The notes below the pieces were generated by a model. The model worked only from the letters and a program-made list of their open reading frames with translations. It did not search any database and was not told the DNA's origin. Positions 1 through 10,461 of a stretch of 64,000 nt of DNA are shown in pieces. The position numbers and the translations under genes were made by a program. Origin of the DNA: Hoeflea sp. (GTDB lineage: Bacteria; Pseudomonadota; Alphaproteobacteria; Rhizobiales; Rhizobiaceae); NCBI RefSeq assembly GCF_014359905.1, contig NZ_JACIYP010000012.1, positions 1 to 64,000 of the forward strand, written 5' to 3'. The first letter of the stretch is position 1. Every line of letters begins with the position of its first letter.

Positions 1-3000
1 AGCGTGTTGATGCCCGCATTGCCGGTGAGGATGTTGCCCAGACTGTTGCCGATGCCGTTGATGTTGCCGGTTCCGGTCAGCGTCAGGTTCTCGATGTGCT
101 GGCCCTGCAGGTAGAGCGCATAGGTGACCGAGCTCAGCACCACGTCGGCGCCTTCGTTCGCGGCCTCGACAATCGTGTCGCCGAAATTGTCGACGATATA
201 GGCGTCGCTGCCGGTGCCGCCGACAAGCGTATCGGCGCCCGCGCCGCCATTGAGCGTGTCGTTGCCCGCCCCGCCGGTGAGCGTGTTGGCGCCGGAATTG
301 CCGGTGATCACATTGTCGAGCGTGTTGCCCACGGCATGGATGTTGCCGGTTCCTGTGAGCGTCAGGTTCTCGATGTGCTGGCCTTGCAGGTAGAGCGCAT
401 AGGTGACCGAGCTCATCACCGTGTCGATGCCCTCATTCCCAAGTTCGACAATGACGTCGCCCGCTGTGTCGACATGATAAGTGTCGTTGCCCGCGCCGCC
501 GATCATGATGTCGGCGCCGCCGCCGCCATTGAGCCCGTTGCTGCCCGCATTGCCGGTGATCGTGTTGGCGAGCCCGTTGCCGGTGCCGTTGATGTTGGCG
601 CTTCCCGTCAATGTCAAATTCTCGATATGCTGGCCCTGCAGGTAGAGCGCGTAGGACACCGAGCTCAGCACCGTGTCGGTGCCCTGGCTGGCGGTCTCGA
701 CGATCGTGTCACCCGTATTGTCGACCACATAGGTGTCGTTGCCATCGCCGCCATCAAGCGTGTCATTGCCAAGACCGCCATCCAGCGTGTCGTTGCCGCC
801 ATAGCCTCGCAAATTGTTGTCGGCATTGCTGCCGGTGATCGTGTCATCGCCGGTCCGGCTGCCGCGCACATCCTCGATGTTGGACAGCGTGTAGGAAAAG
901 GCGAGACCGTTGATGGTGCCTGTCGCGGTCCCTGCGGCGAGATTGACGTTGACGCCACCGCTGGTGTTAAGATTTTCGAACCGGATGCGGTCGATGCCGC
1001 CTCCGCCATCGATGATGTCATTGCCGGCCTGGGCGATGAAGCTTTCGTTTGCGGCGCTGCCGACGATGGTGTCGTCATGGTTGGTGGCGCGCACTTCCCA
1101 GAATGTTCCGCTAACGGTTTCGGCGTTACCGAAGCCGTCATTGGCAACTGCGCCGGTCGCGAGATTGACATTGATGCCAGTCTCGCCGGCACCGTAGTCA
1201 AGCCGCACCAGTCCCAAGTTCCCACCCTGGACGGTGATGCTGTCAACACCGCGTCCGCCCGCTACGAACATCCACTGGTTCGAGTTCAGCGTGAGATTGA
1301 ACGTGTCATTCTGGTTGGTGCCTTGCAGTCCAAACCCGCCAATCACCGTGAAACCGGCGTTCAATGGATTAGCGATATCCATAATGGTATCGAGGCCATT
1401 CGCGCCCTTGTTGACGCTCGCCGTGTTGGTGATGCCGTTGACCGTGGCCGATATGGCCGTGTTCAGAAAGCCATAGTTCAAGTTCTGGAATCCGCCCAGG
1501 CTATCCGTATAGAGGATCTGGTCGTTGCCCGATGATCCTTCGATATAATCGTAATCCGTATTGTCGCCCGGATTGATGATGTCGTTGCCGTCCTCGCCGT
1601 ACAACTCGTCGCTGCCATCGCCGCCGTTCAGCGTGTCGTTGCCGCCCCGGCCCCACAGCCTGTTGTTGCCCGCATCCCCGGTGATCACGTCATTGCCGGC
1701 GCTGCCGCGCACTTGCTCGATGTTGGACAGCGTATGCGAAAAGGAGATTCCGTTCACCGTTCCGGTCGCGGTGCCCGCAGTGAGATCGACGGTGACGCCT
1801 GAGGGGATGCTGCCCTGATCGTATCGGATGCGGTCCGAGCCGCCTCCGCCATCGATCGTGTCATTGCCGCCCAGTCCGATGAAGCTCTCGCCGCCGTCGC
1901 TGCCGACTATGCTGTCGGCGAAGTCGGTGCCGCGAACTTCCCAGAACGATCCGCTCAGGCTTTCAACATTGCCGAAGCCGTCATTGGAGACAACTCCGCT
2001 CGCCAAATTGACGTTTATTCCGTTGTCTCCGCCGCGATAGTCCAGCCGCACCAGTCCCGGGCCTTGCACACCGATTGTATCCACGCCGCGACCGCCCGAC
2101 ACGCCCATCCACTGGTTGAAGTTGAGCGTTAAATTGAAGGCGTCATTGTGGTTGGTGCCGCGCAGTCCAAACCCGCCATTGAAGAAACCGGCATTCAACG
2201 GATTTGCGACATCGGTGATGGTGTCGGTACCGTTGGGACCCTTGTTGACACTTCCAGTGTTGGTGCTGCCGTTGATGGTGACCGATATCCCTCCATCAAG
2301 GTTCTCGTAGGACAGATTCTGAGACCCGTTGAAATTCTGCGAATAGATAATCGTGTCGTTGCCGCTTGAGCCTTGAATGAAATCATACTCCGCATTGTCG
2401 CCGGGATTGATGATGTCATTGCCGCTGTTGCCGAAGATCTCGTCATTGCCGCTGCCGGTCTCTATCAGCCCGCCGTCCGGATAGGCGAAAACCCGGTCAT
2501 TCTGGGAGAACGTCGCGCCGGGAACCGATGCGTAGGAAATCGCTTCGCCAGGGCCAAATCCCGAACCGCTCGGGGCAGAGCTCAGCGAGATTATCTGGCT
2601 GGAGTAGAACACATTGAATTCGGCTGCATTGGAGAAAGACGGAAGAGGGTCGCCGCCAACCACGACGAGATGATCGTTGGATGTGGAAGCATCAGAGAGA
2701 ACAAGAATATAGGAGGTTTTGACGCCGCCACCATTGTTCCAGGTGATCGTCCCGAATTCTGCGTAGGGCAGATTGCCGCCGTTAAGACTGGCAATGTCGT
2801 TTCCGTTAATACGGACATTATAGGCAGAGTAATTGACAGTCACTTCATCGAGGCCGCTGGGCGAAGCATCCACGATGTAGCTGAAAGTGGAGTCTGCCTC
2901 GTTCGTCACCACGTCGAACGTGGTTCCTGGCGTGAAACTGGACACGGTGTTCGTGATCTCATCGATACGGAACGAAAAACCCACGGCTGAATAAGTTGTC

Positions 3001-3002
3001 AT
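1..3002 (-). CDS. RTX / hemolysin-type calcium-binding repeat protein (C-terminal part runs off left edge)
   Basis: Minus-strand translation from ATG at 3002 (MTTYSAVGFSFRIDEITNTVSS...) stays open to base 1. Many GGxGNDxL/I nonapeptides (GGNDTLNGG, GGNDTIDGGGGSDRI, GGAGNDTL) and repeated HIENLTLTG motifs. Not in the ORF track, apparently because it is truncated. Confidence 0.9.
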   Translation of the reverse strand, partial: MTTYSAVGFSFRIDEITNTVSSFTPGTTFDVVTNEADSTFSYIVDASPSGLDEVTVNYSAYNVRINGNDIASLNGGNLPYAEFGTITWNNGGGVKTSYILVLSDASTSNDHLVVVGGDPLPSFSNAAEFNVFYSSQIISLSSAPSGSGFGPGEAISYASVPGATFSQNDRVFAYPDGGLIETGSGNDEIFGNSGNDIINPGDNAEYDFIQGSSGNDTIIYSQNFNGSQNLSYENLDGGISVTINGSTNTGSVNKGPNGTDTITDVANPLNAGFFNGGFGLRGTNHNDAFNLTLNFNQWMGVSGGRGVDTIGVQGPGLVRLDYRGGDNGINVNLASGVVSNDGFGNVESLSGSFWEVRGTDFADSIVGSDGGESFIGLGGNDTIDGGGGSDRIRYDQGSIPSGVTVDLTAGTATGTVNGISFSHTLSNIEQVRGSAGNDVITGDAGNNRLWGRGGNDTLNGGDGSDELYGEDGNDIINPGDNTDYDYIEGSSGNDQILYTDSLGGFQNLNYGFLNTAISATVNGITNTASVNKGANGLDTIMDIANPLNAGFTVIGGFGLQGTNQNDTFNLTLNSNQWMFVAGGRGVDSITVQGGNLGLVRLDYGAGETGINVNLATGAVANDGFGNAETVSGTFWEVRATNHDDTIVGSAANESFIAQAGNDIIDGGGGIDRIRFENLNTSGGVNVNLAAGTATGTINGLAFSYTLSNIEDVRGSRTGDDTITGSNADNNLRGYGGNDTLDGGLGNDTLDGGDGNDTYVVDNTGDTIVETASQGTDTVLSSVSYALYLQGQHIENLTLTGSANINGTGNGLANTITGNAGSNGLNGGGGADIMIGGAGNDTYHVDTAGDVIVELGNEGIDTVMSSVTYALYLQGQHIENLTLTGTGNIHAVGNTLDNVITGNSGANTLTGGAGNDTLNGGAGADTLVGGTGSDAYIVDNFGDTIVEAANEGADVVLSSVTYALYLQGQHIENLTLTGTGNINGIGNSLGNILTGNAGINT

Positions 3003-3973
3003 GACACTCTCCGACTTTCACTATCCATCGCCTGCACGATCACAAGGCACTCAATCCATTTCTGCAACCAGAAGCAACCGGTCACCATGTTTTCGCCGCA
3101 CGAAATCCCGGGTGCTGCAAAATGTGCAGCAATGGTATAGCATGTGCAGTCTTAGCTTTTGTATTTGCCGTATCCTCAAAAAACAATACGCACCGGAGAA
3201 AAAAGCACCTTGCACTTGCGACCAAGTCTGAGTGGTGTACGCTATATAAGCGTTTGACGAGACTGGATTTTCAATGGAGGCGCCGTTTCTTCTACTTGAA
3301 GCCGCGCAAATGCTGACGGCGACGCCATCGTTATCAAGTGTTCGCGCCACCCTATTTCAGCGCTGAGGCGCCGGACCGCAGGGCGGGGCAACTTTTAGGC
3401 AATCTGACCATCAGGCGCCGGAAACACTGTTTTTTCGCGCTTTCGCTAAGGTTGAACCTGCGCACTGCAATCCTCGGTTCGCCGGGACCGGGCAGTCAAT
3501 CCTGATCAATGCCGAAGTCCGCCAGAGGCCTTCGCCTGGCTGACGATCCCAAGCAGTCGGAAGCGCCGCGACGTTTGCCCCATCCAGTCGTCGGAGCAGC
3601 GAAAAACTGTTGATAAGGTGCGACCGGTGTTGGCGATGAAGAGGATCGCCCTGTCAAAAACAGAAAAACCGCTCGATTGGCTTCTCCCGTGCTGAAAATA
3701 AGATACGGCCAATATTTCCGAGCTAGACTCTGGAATATTGTCACAAGAGATAGACCGTTACCAATGCGACGGCGACCTTGAAGGCTTCGGAAAAACGCGC
3801 CGGGTGTGGCCGTAGGTTCTATGTCTGTTGACGAGGCCGAAAGCACGCTTTTCGAAACACTGTGCCAGTGGATTTCCGCTGTCCCGTCCCAGATGCGTTA
3901 CACACGGGCATCGCGCCAATATTTTTCGAACGGGTTACTTTCGGCTGACTGTCGGATGGTGATGGGGGGCACA

Positions 3974-4783
3974 TCAATATTCACCGCTTTCCGGACCGTT
4001 GGCAAAGCTTTGGAGCGTTTGGCCGCCATCGATCAGCCAGGCGGCTCCGTTGACGTGGCGGGCGGCATCGGATGCCAGGAAAGCGACGACTTCGGCGACA
4101 TCGTCCACTTGGCCGATGCGCTTCAAGGGAATGCGTCTGGCAAAGTGCTGCACAGCCGATTGCGCCTGGCCGGTGTCCGCGCCCTCCCGCATTCCCGGCA
4201 CGCCCAGCGTGGTTTCGATCACGCCGGGGCAAACCGCGTTCACCCGGATCCCGTATTTGGCCAAGTCGAAGGCGGCAGCTTTGGTGAGGCCGACAACGGC
4301 GTGCTTGGTCGAGCCATAGCCGGCGCCGCCGGCGAGCACGTCCCAGCCGCCCATGGAGGAGCCCATGGTAACGATGGCGCCGCCCTTGCCGGCGCGAACC
4401 ATCTCCGCCGAGACCGCCTTGACTGTTATGAACATGCTGCGCAGGTTGACCCGCACGATGGTGTCCCATTCATCAAGCGGGTATTCGTGGAAGGCGTGGA
4501 CTTCCCCGGAAATGCCCGCATTGGAGAAGGCGACATCAAGCGAACCGAACCGCGAGGTCGCGGCAGCGACGGCCGCGTCAATGACTTCCGGATCCGAAAC
4601 GTCACCCGCTATGATCGCGATCCTGTTCGCTTCAAATGTTGCTTGAAGTGTTTGAAGCGCTTCGCTGTTGAGATCGACCAGAACCAGATTGGCGCCGCGT
4701 GCATGGAAAATCCGTGCCGTCGCACTGCCGATCGCGCCTGCACCGCCGGTGATCAGGACAGTCTTTCCCTCAAAATCATGCAT
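3974..4783 (-). CDS. SDR family oxidoreductase
   Basis: TGGAGAIG nucleotide-binding motif, NAGISG, YGSTKHAV catalytic YxxxK, IDGGQTL C-terminus. Confidence 0.9.
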   Translation of the reverse strand: MHDFEGKTVLITGGAGAIGSATARIFHARGANLVLVDLNSEALQTLQATFEANRIAIIAGDVSDPEVIDAAVAAATSRFGSLDVAFSNAGISGEVHAFHEYPLDEWDTIVRVNLRSMFITVKAVSAEMVRAGKGGAIVTMGSSMGGWDVLAGGAGYGSTKHAVVGLTKAAAFDLAKYGIRVNAVCPGVIETTLGVPGMREGADTGQAQSAVQHFARRIPLKRIGQVDDVAEVVAFLASDAARHVNGAAWLIDGGQTLQSFANGPESGEY

Positions 4784-4801
4784 TGTCTGAATCCTTCAGT
4801 C

Positions 4802-5632
4802 TCAGTATTCACGCCAGCTGTGTTCCGGTTTGAAACCGATGATCTTCTCGGCCGCCGAATTGGAAATCACAGCTGAAAAGCCGTCGAGCTCGGACATGCA
4901 GGCGACGCCGGGATAGGTCTTTTCGAGAAGGGCCCGTGTTGGCTCCTCGCTATAGGTGTCGGCCGCTGAGATGAAGAAACGGCGATGACCTTTGAGGTCC
5001 GCTTCGGCGGCGGCGACAAAGGCAGAGGCGGCGTCGCGGGCATCGATATAGGCCCAAAGATCGAGACCGGACTCCGTGCGGGTGCGGCGTGGGACCACGT
5101 CTTTGGGAAAGCTCGCAGCGGTCTGTATCCACGGCATTCGGATACTCGCGGCAGCGCCGCCCGTGCGATTGACCCAGGCTTCAACCATTTCCTCACCAAG
5201 CCATTTGGTAACGGCATAGACGTCCTGGGGGGCGACGGGGTGTCTTTCATCGACGGGGAAGTATTGGATCTTTACCGGCCGGGGGGCGAAGGGCAGACCG
5301 AGGACGCTGAACGACGAGGCGAACACAAGCCGGTCTATGCCGTTGTGTTCCATCGCTGCCTGTACATTGAACATCAGCTGCATGTTGGTGCTGAAAATGT
5401 CGCTTGCCTCATAGCCCACCGGGCGCGGAATGGAGGCGATATGGGCGACGCAATCCGCGTGTGAGAATGCCTCGATTGCCGAGTCCAGCTTGGTCAGGTC
5501 GACCTTGAGGCATCCTTCCGTTTCAACCGCATCCATCGCTGTGACGGCGTATCCCTTGTCTCGGAACGCTGTGACAACATGGCTTCCCAAAAGGCCAGCG
5601 GCCCCTGTGATGATGACGTTCTTCATCTCCAT
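4802..5632 (-). CDS. NAD-dependent epimerase/dehydratase family protein
   Basis: MKNVIITGAAGLLGSHVV Rossmann start and YAVTK catalytic motif. The start is probably internal (5632 or 5626) rather than the track start at 5746. Confidence 0.85.
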   Translation of the reverse strand: MEMKNVIITGAAGLLGSHVVTAFRDKGYAVTAMDAVETEGCLKVDLTKLDSAIEAFSHADCVAHIASIPRPVGYEASDIFSTNMQLMFNVQAAMEHNGIDRLVFASSFSVLGLPFAPRPVKIQYFPVDERHPVAPQDVYAVTKWLGEEMVEAWVNRTGGAAASIRMPWIQTAASFPKDVVPRRTRTESGLDLWAYIDARDAASAFVAAAEADLKGHRRFFISAADTYSEEPTRALLEKTYPGVACMSELDGFSAVISNSAAEKIIGFKPEHSWREY

Positions 5633-5737
5633 ACGCTCCATCGGATCTTCAGAGACATAATGCTCAAAAACTTCGTACCTTAATAAAAATGTGCCGAAAC
5701 ACGCTTGACAAAAAGCCGTAATCGACCCCAGATTTAA

Positions 5738-5749
5738 TTGGTACACGAA
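5738..5749. promoter_or_regulatory. Candidate GntR-type operator TTGGTACACGAA
   Basis: Near-palindromic TTsGTAyACsAA, almost identical to 14309-14320. Lies between divergent genes 4802(-) and 5830(+), near a TTGACA hexamer at about 5705. Confidence 0.45.
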
Positions 5750-5829
5750 CTAAATAACGCGTCAAGAGCCCGGGAAGCAAGGGTCAGTGAGTGCCATTCG
5801 TTTAACTGGGAACAGACTGGAGAAGCATC

Positions 5830-6834
5830 ATGAAGGCGACTATCAGACTCTTAACCGCCAGTGCCGCGCTTGTCGGAGCGTTTGCCGTTGGCGCAGGAAA
5901 TGCATCAGCGAAAGATTTGAAAATTGCGGCCATTTCCGGCTATTTTTCGCAAGGATTTGGCATTGCGATCATTGACGGACTTGAAAAGGCCAAGAAGGAT
6001 TTCGGCGTCGAGGTCAAGATCGTTGATACCGGCAACCGCGCACTCGATTATGAAGAGCAGTTCAACAATCTTGCCAAGGGTGGCGAGTATGACCTTGTCT
6101 ATGTGATGGGCTGGGAACTGGTTGACGCGTTGTCGAAGACGCATGAAGCCTATCCCGATCAGCGGTTCATCTTCATTGACGGTGTCCTCGACAGCCCGGG
6201 CATGACCTATATCGACTTCAACGAGGAAGAAGGATCATATCTGGTCGGAGCGCTGACTGGACTGCTGACGAAGGAAGGCGTCGAGGGTTTCGATTCCGGC
6301 AGCGAAGTCGGCTTTGTCGGCGGTCGCGATATTCCGGTTATCCGGAACTTTCTCTACGGCATGCAGCAGGGTGTTGAAGATCAGTCTCCAGAGGTTTCGG
6401 TGACGCCTGTGTTTACCGGGACATTCGATGATCCGGCAAAGGGCAGCGAGCTGGCCATGACGCTTTATGGTCAGGGCATTGACGTGATCTATCAGGCCGC
6501 AGGTCCGAGCGGTGAAGGCGTGCTGCAGGCTGCCAAGGCGGCTGACAAGTTTGCCGTCGGCGTCGACATTGACCAGTGCCCGACAGCGCCCGGACACATT
6601 CTGGCCTCCATGCTCAAGCGGGCCGATGTGGCCGTCTATGATCTCATTGGAAAGGTCGTGAACGGCGAAGAGCTGGTTAATGGCCCGGTCTCCTACGGTG
6701 TCGCCTCCGGCGGTGTCGATCTGAAAGTGTGTGATGAAGTTGCCGACAGGATCCCGGCCACGGTCTTGGAACAGCTTGAAGCTGTGAAGGCGGGGATCGC
6801 GGACGGTTCCATCGTCGTCGAACTCAACCAGTAA
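5830..6834 (+). CDS. BMP family (PnrA-like) ABC transporter substrate-binding protein
   Basis: Signal peptide followed by a BMP-type core (VYVMGWELVDALSKTHEAYPDQRFIFIDG; GSYLVGALTG; VDIDQCPTAPGHILASMLKRAD). Confidence 0.9.
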   Translation: MKATIRLLTASAALVGAFAVGAGNASAKDLKIAAISGYFSQGFGIAIIDGLEKAKKDFGVEVKIVDTGNRALDYEEQFNNLAKGGEYDLVYVMGWELVDALSKTHEAYPDQRFIFIDGVLDSPGMTYIDFNEEEGSYLVGALTGLLTKEGVEGFDSGSEVGFVGGRDIPVIRNFLYGMQQGVEDQSPEVSVTPVFTGTFDDPAKGSELAMTLYGQGIDVIYQAAGPSGEGVLQAAKAADKFAVGVDIDQCPTAPGHILASMLKRADVAVYDLIGKVVNGEELVNGPVSYGVASGGVDLKVCDEVADRIPATVLEQLEAVKAGIADGSIVVELNQ

Positions 6835-6914
6835 ACGTGCGAAGCGGAGAGCCTCGAGGCTCTCCGCTCTCCCGCATCTTTGCAGTTCACGCTTCGAGGA
6901 CAGCAGATTGCCCC

Positions 6915-8441
6915 ATGACTTTTGCAATTGAAATGGTCGGGATCACCAAGCGTTTTGGAACGCTGGTGGCCAACAAGCACATCAGTTTCGGTGTCCGGCC
7001 GGGCGAAATCCACGCGTTGGTGGGAGAAAACGGCGCCGGAAAAACGACGCTGATGAATATCCTGTTCGGCATGATGCCGCCAGACGAGGGGGCAATCTTC
7101 GTCGAAGGCCGTGAAGTGGTGATGGAGACACCGCGTACGGCTATTGGCCTTGGCCTCGGAATGGTGCACCAGCATTTCAAACTGGTGCCCTCCTTGACGG
7201 TCGCGGAGAATATCTTTCTCGGCATGGAGATAACGCGTGGCGGGCTGATTGATCATAAAGCCCAATCGGACAAGGCGCGGGCTCTTTCGGATGAATTCGG
7301 CCTTGGCATAGACCCGGACCGCAGGGTTTCCGACCTTTCTGTCGGCATCGAGCAACGGGTCGAGATCCTGAAGGTTCTGGCGCGGGGCGCGCGCATTGTT
7401 ATCCTCGATGAACCGACGGCGGTGTTGACGCCCCAGGAAAGCCGGGACCTTTTTCGCACGCTTCGGGGCTTTGCCAATGCCGGCATGACCGTCATTTTCA
7501 TTTCCCACCATCTCCATGAAGTCCTCGCCGTTTCCGACACGGTGACGGTGCTTCGCGATGGCGCGGTGGTTGGGACACTGCCCACGAAGGAGCTCGATGA
7601 AGACCGGCTGGTCACCATGATGGTTGGGCGCGAAGTCAATTTTGACAGGCGACCGCGCAAGACGATCGAAGGCCGCAAAGTTCTCGAACTGAAAGAAATT
7701 TGTGCGCGCGACAATCGTGGCCTGCCAACATTGCGGGACGTTTCGATCACGGTCAGGGCAGGGGAGATCGTCGGCATCGTCGGTGTTGACGGCAATGGGC
7801 AGACTGAACTCGCCGAAGTCGTGGCAGGTCTCAGGGCGCCAAGTTATGGCGAAATTGCGATCAACGGTACGGCCGTGGCCGAGAGCAGTCCGGGAAAGAT
7901 GCGGGAAGCGGGGCTTGCCCATGTGCCTGCGGACCGGCTGGTGCGCGGCGTTGATGGCTCCCAGCAGATCAGTGCAAACATCTTGATGGGCCGGCAGGCG
8001 ACGCCGCCCTGGGTCAGCGCCTTTGGCGTCGTGCGCTGGAAGCAGGTTCGAAAACTCGCCCGTGACCTGATCAGAAGATTCGATATTCGTGCCCAAAGCG
8101 AACAGACGATTGTGAAGACGCTCTCCGGCGGCAATATCCAGAAGGTCGTTGTTGCCCGGGAATTCTCGCAGGACGCGCCGATCTATCTGGTCGACCAGCC
8201 GACGCGTGGCGTCGACATCGGCGCCATGGAAGGCATTCATGACGAAATCATCGCAAAGCGCGATGAAGGAGCGGCAATCCTGCTCATCTCGGTTCAGATT
8301 GACGAAGTCCTGGCACTGGCAGACCGGGTGCTGGTGATGTTTGCCGGTCGAATATCCGGCGAAGTCGATCCGGAAACGGCAACCGAGGATGAGATTGGCT
8401 ATCTCATGGCAGGCGGATCTGCATCGAGGCAAGCCGCATGA
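6915..8441 (+). CDS. ABC transporter ATP-binding protein (tandem ATPase, sugar/nucleoside type)
   Basis: GENGAGKTTLMNILFG Walker A, two ATPase domains, ILDEPTAVLTP, LSGGNIQKVVVAREF. Start chosen at MTFAIEM (6915). Confidence 0.92.
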   Translation: MTFAIEMVGITKRFGTLVANKHISFGVRPGEIHALVGENGAGKTTLMNILFGMMPPDEGAIFVEGREVVMETPRTAIGLGLGMVHQHFKLVPSLTVAENIFLGMEITRGGLIDHKAQSDKARALSDEFGLGIDPDRRVSDLSVGIEQRVEILKVLARGARIVILDEPTAVLTPQESRDLFRTLRGFANAGMTVIFISHHLHEVLAVSDTVTVLRDGAVVGTLPTKELDEDRLVTMMVGREVNFDRRPRKTIEGRKVLELKEICARDNRGLPTLRDVSITVRAGEIVGIVGVDGNGQTELAEVVAGLRAPSYGEIAINGTAVAESSPGKMREAGLAHVPADRLVRGVDGSQQISANILMGRQATPPWVSAFGVVRWKQVRKLARDLIRRFDIRAQSEQTIVKTLSGGNIQKVVVAREFSQDAPIYLVDQPTRGVDIGAMEGIHDEIIAKRDEGAAILLISVQIDEVLALADRVLVMFAGRISGEVDPETATEDEIGYLMAGGSASRQAA

Positions 8442-9520
8442 GCCGCGAACGCGATAAAATCACGAGTGGGTCCATCGGCGTGCCGCCCTGGGCGGAAAAA
8501 CTGCTCACACAGCTTCTTCCTCTGATCATCGCTCTTATCGGCGGCAGTATCATCATCGCAGTTGTTGGCGAGAATCCGCTCCATGTTTTCGCGACCCTGA
8601 TTCGCGGTGCGTTCGGGAACCCCGATCGCATTGCAGGAACGCTGCTTCAGTCGACCCCTATCATCATATCGGGCATCGCTGCATGCATTGCGTTTCGTGG
8701 CGGGTTGTTCAATATCGGGATTGAAGGCCAGCTCTATGTTGGCGGTTTTGCCGCAGCGTGGGTTGGATTTGCCTTTGTCCTTCCCGCCGGCGTCCACGTC
8801 ATAGTCGCTATCGCCGCTGCAATACTGTGCGGAGCCCTCTGGATTCTGATCCCCGCCTTCTTCCGGGCCCGGTTCGGTACAAATGAGGTGGTATCGACAA
8901 TCCTGTCCAACTATGTGGCCATCCTGCTGACCTCGTATCTGACAATCGATGTGTTCAAGCGTCCCGGTGGCTGGTCGGAGACACCGCAGATTGCGCAAAC
9001 CGCGCATTTGCCACAACTGGTGGATTACTCGCGGCTCAATGTTGGCCTCTTGATCGGGCTTGCCCTGGCCATCGGCTTGCAGCTGTTCCTGTCGCGAACC
9101 GGACCGGGCTACAGCATGAATGCGATGGGTTCGAATGCCAAATTTGCCGAGTATGGCGGCGTTCGGGTCAAGCGGAACATATTCCTTATCCTGTTGGCGT
9201 CCGGCGCCGTCGGTGGACTTGCCGGTGGGATCGAGACCCTCGGTGTGCACCATCGGTTCATGGAGGGTTTCGCGCCCGGCTTTGGGTTTGATGGCGTTAT
9301 AGCGGCGCTTCTTGCCAATGGTTCGCCACTCGGCGTGCTCGTCACGGCGATCTTCTTTGGGGCGCTGCGTGCCGGTTCGCTGCTGATGGAAGTCGAGACA
9401 ACGGCCTCTCGCGAGGTGATTACCGTGTTTCAGGGCTTCATGATCTTGTGCGTCTCGGCCCAGTTTCTTTACCGCTATCAACGCAAAGGTGCGCTGGGAG
9501 AACGTCGATGGAAATTCTAG
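8438..9520 (+). CDS. ABC transporter permease (BMP-associated)
   Basis: Polytopic; FNIGIEGQLYVGGFAAAWVG motif typical of nucleoside/BMP permeases; ATGA overlap with the ATPase gene. Confidence 0.9.
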   Translation: MSRERDKITSGSIGVPPWAEKLLTQLLPLIIALIGGSIIIAVVGENPLHVFATLIRGAFGNPDRIAGTLLQSTPIIISGIAACIAFRGGLFNIGIEGQLYVGGFAAAWVGFAFVLPAGVHVIVAIAAAILCGALWILIPAFFRARFGTNEVVSTILSNYVAILLTSYLTIDVFKRPGGWSETPQIAQTAHLPQLVDYSRLNVGLLIGLALAIGLQLFLSRTGPGYSMNAMGSNAKFAEYGGVRVKRNIFLILLASGAVGGLAGGIETLGVHHRFMEGFAPGFGFDGVIAALLANGSPLGVLVTAIFFGALRAGSLLMEVETTASREVITVFQGFMILCVSAQFLYRYQRKGALGERRWKF

Positions 9521-10461
9521 AGCGCATCTTCAATGTTGCGCTGATCGCCGCGACGCTGCGCACCACCGCGCCCATTCTGCTGGTGGCCCTTGGCGGGACG
9601 TTCACCACCAAGGCCGGAATTTTCAACGTCGGCCTTGAAGGCCAGATGCTGATTGGCGCCTTTTTCGGGGTGCTGGGGTCGATTTGGACCGGGTCGGCGG
9701 TGGGCGGCCTGCTTATCGGCATTGCTGCCGCAATGACCATGGCGGCGGCGTTTTCGCTCTTCGTGGTGACCTTCCGCGCCAATGAAGTGGTTGTCGGCCT
9801 TGCGTTGAATTTGCTTGCGGGAGGTTTGACAATCACGCTGACCAAGGCGTTTTTCGGGACGCGGGGATCCATCGTCGGCGGCGATATCGTCGGCTTTCCG
9901 CGGCTTCAAATCCCGTTGCTTGAGGAGTTGGGAAGGCTGGGCAAGGCGCTGTCAAGCTTCACGCCACTTGTGTATTTTTCCTTCATCGCGGTCTTTATCG
10001 TTTGGCTGATCTTATACCGCACCCGGCTTGGACTTCACATCCGGGTCGCCGGTGAAAAGCCGGAGGCGGCTGAATCGCTTGGGATATCGACGGCAAGAAT
10101 GCAGCATACTGCTTCGCTTCTCTGCGGACTGTTCGCCGGACTTGCAGGAACGCATCTGTCGCTGGGCTATATCACCATGTTTGCCGAAAACATGTCGGCG
10201 GGACGGGGCTTCATGGCGGTTGCTGTCCTGATTTTCTCAGCGGGGGATCCTGTCAAGGTTCTCATTGGCTGCCTGCTGTTCGGTTTCTCCGATGCCTTGT
10301 CGCTCAGGCTTCAGACCCTCGGCCTGTCATCCTATCTGGTCTTGATGGTTCCCTATCTTGTCACCCTTATTGCCCTGTTTGCGCTGACCTATCGGCAGCG
10401 TCCGAAAATCTTCCGGGAAACCGCGGAGAGCCTCTCACTCATCAGACGCGGGGAAACATGA
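9508..10461 (+). CDS. ABC transporter permease (BMP-associated)
   Basis: FNVGLEGQMLIGAFFGVLG motif; start at 9508 (MEILERIFNVALIAATLR). Confidence 0.88.
   Translation: MEILERIFNVALIAATLRTTAPILLVALGGTFTTKAGIFNVGLEGQMLIGAFFGVLGSIWTGSAVGGLLIGIAAAMTMAAAFSLFVVTFRANEVVVGLALNLLAGGLTITLTKAFFGTRGSIVGGDIVGFPRLQIPLLEELGRLGKALSSFTPLVYFSFIAVFIVWLILYRTRLGLHIRVAGEKPEAAESLGISTARMQHTASLLCGLFAGLAGTHLSLGYITMFAENMSAGRGFMAVAVLIFSAGDPVKVLIGCLLFGFSDALSLRLQTLGLSSYLVLMVPYLVTLIALFALTYRQRPKIFRETAESLSLIRRGET

Noticed and set aside
96-1535. 479-aa plus-strand ORF
   Set aside because: Antisense to the RTX repeat gene; repetitive, no recognisable family, an artefact of GC-rich repeats.
1-2450. Possible CRISPR or satellite array
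   Set aside because: The periodic repeats translate into RTX nonapeptides and duplicated protein modules; no conserved short repeat with unique spacers.
3003-3970. Small ORFs (3051-3350, 3496-3846 and others) between RTX and SDR genes
   Set aside because: No motifs, overlapping frames, no convincing ribosome-binding sites; treated as intergenic.
6693-8432. 579-aa minus-strand ORF
   Set aside because: Fully antisense to the ABC ATPase gene; composition typical of shadow ORFs.
8399-9481. 360-aa minus-strand ORF
   Set aside because: Antisense to an ABC permease; no motif.
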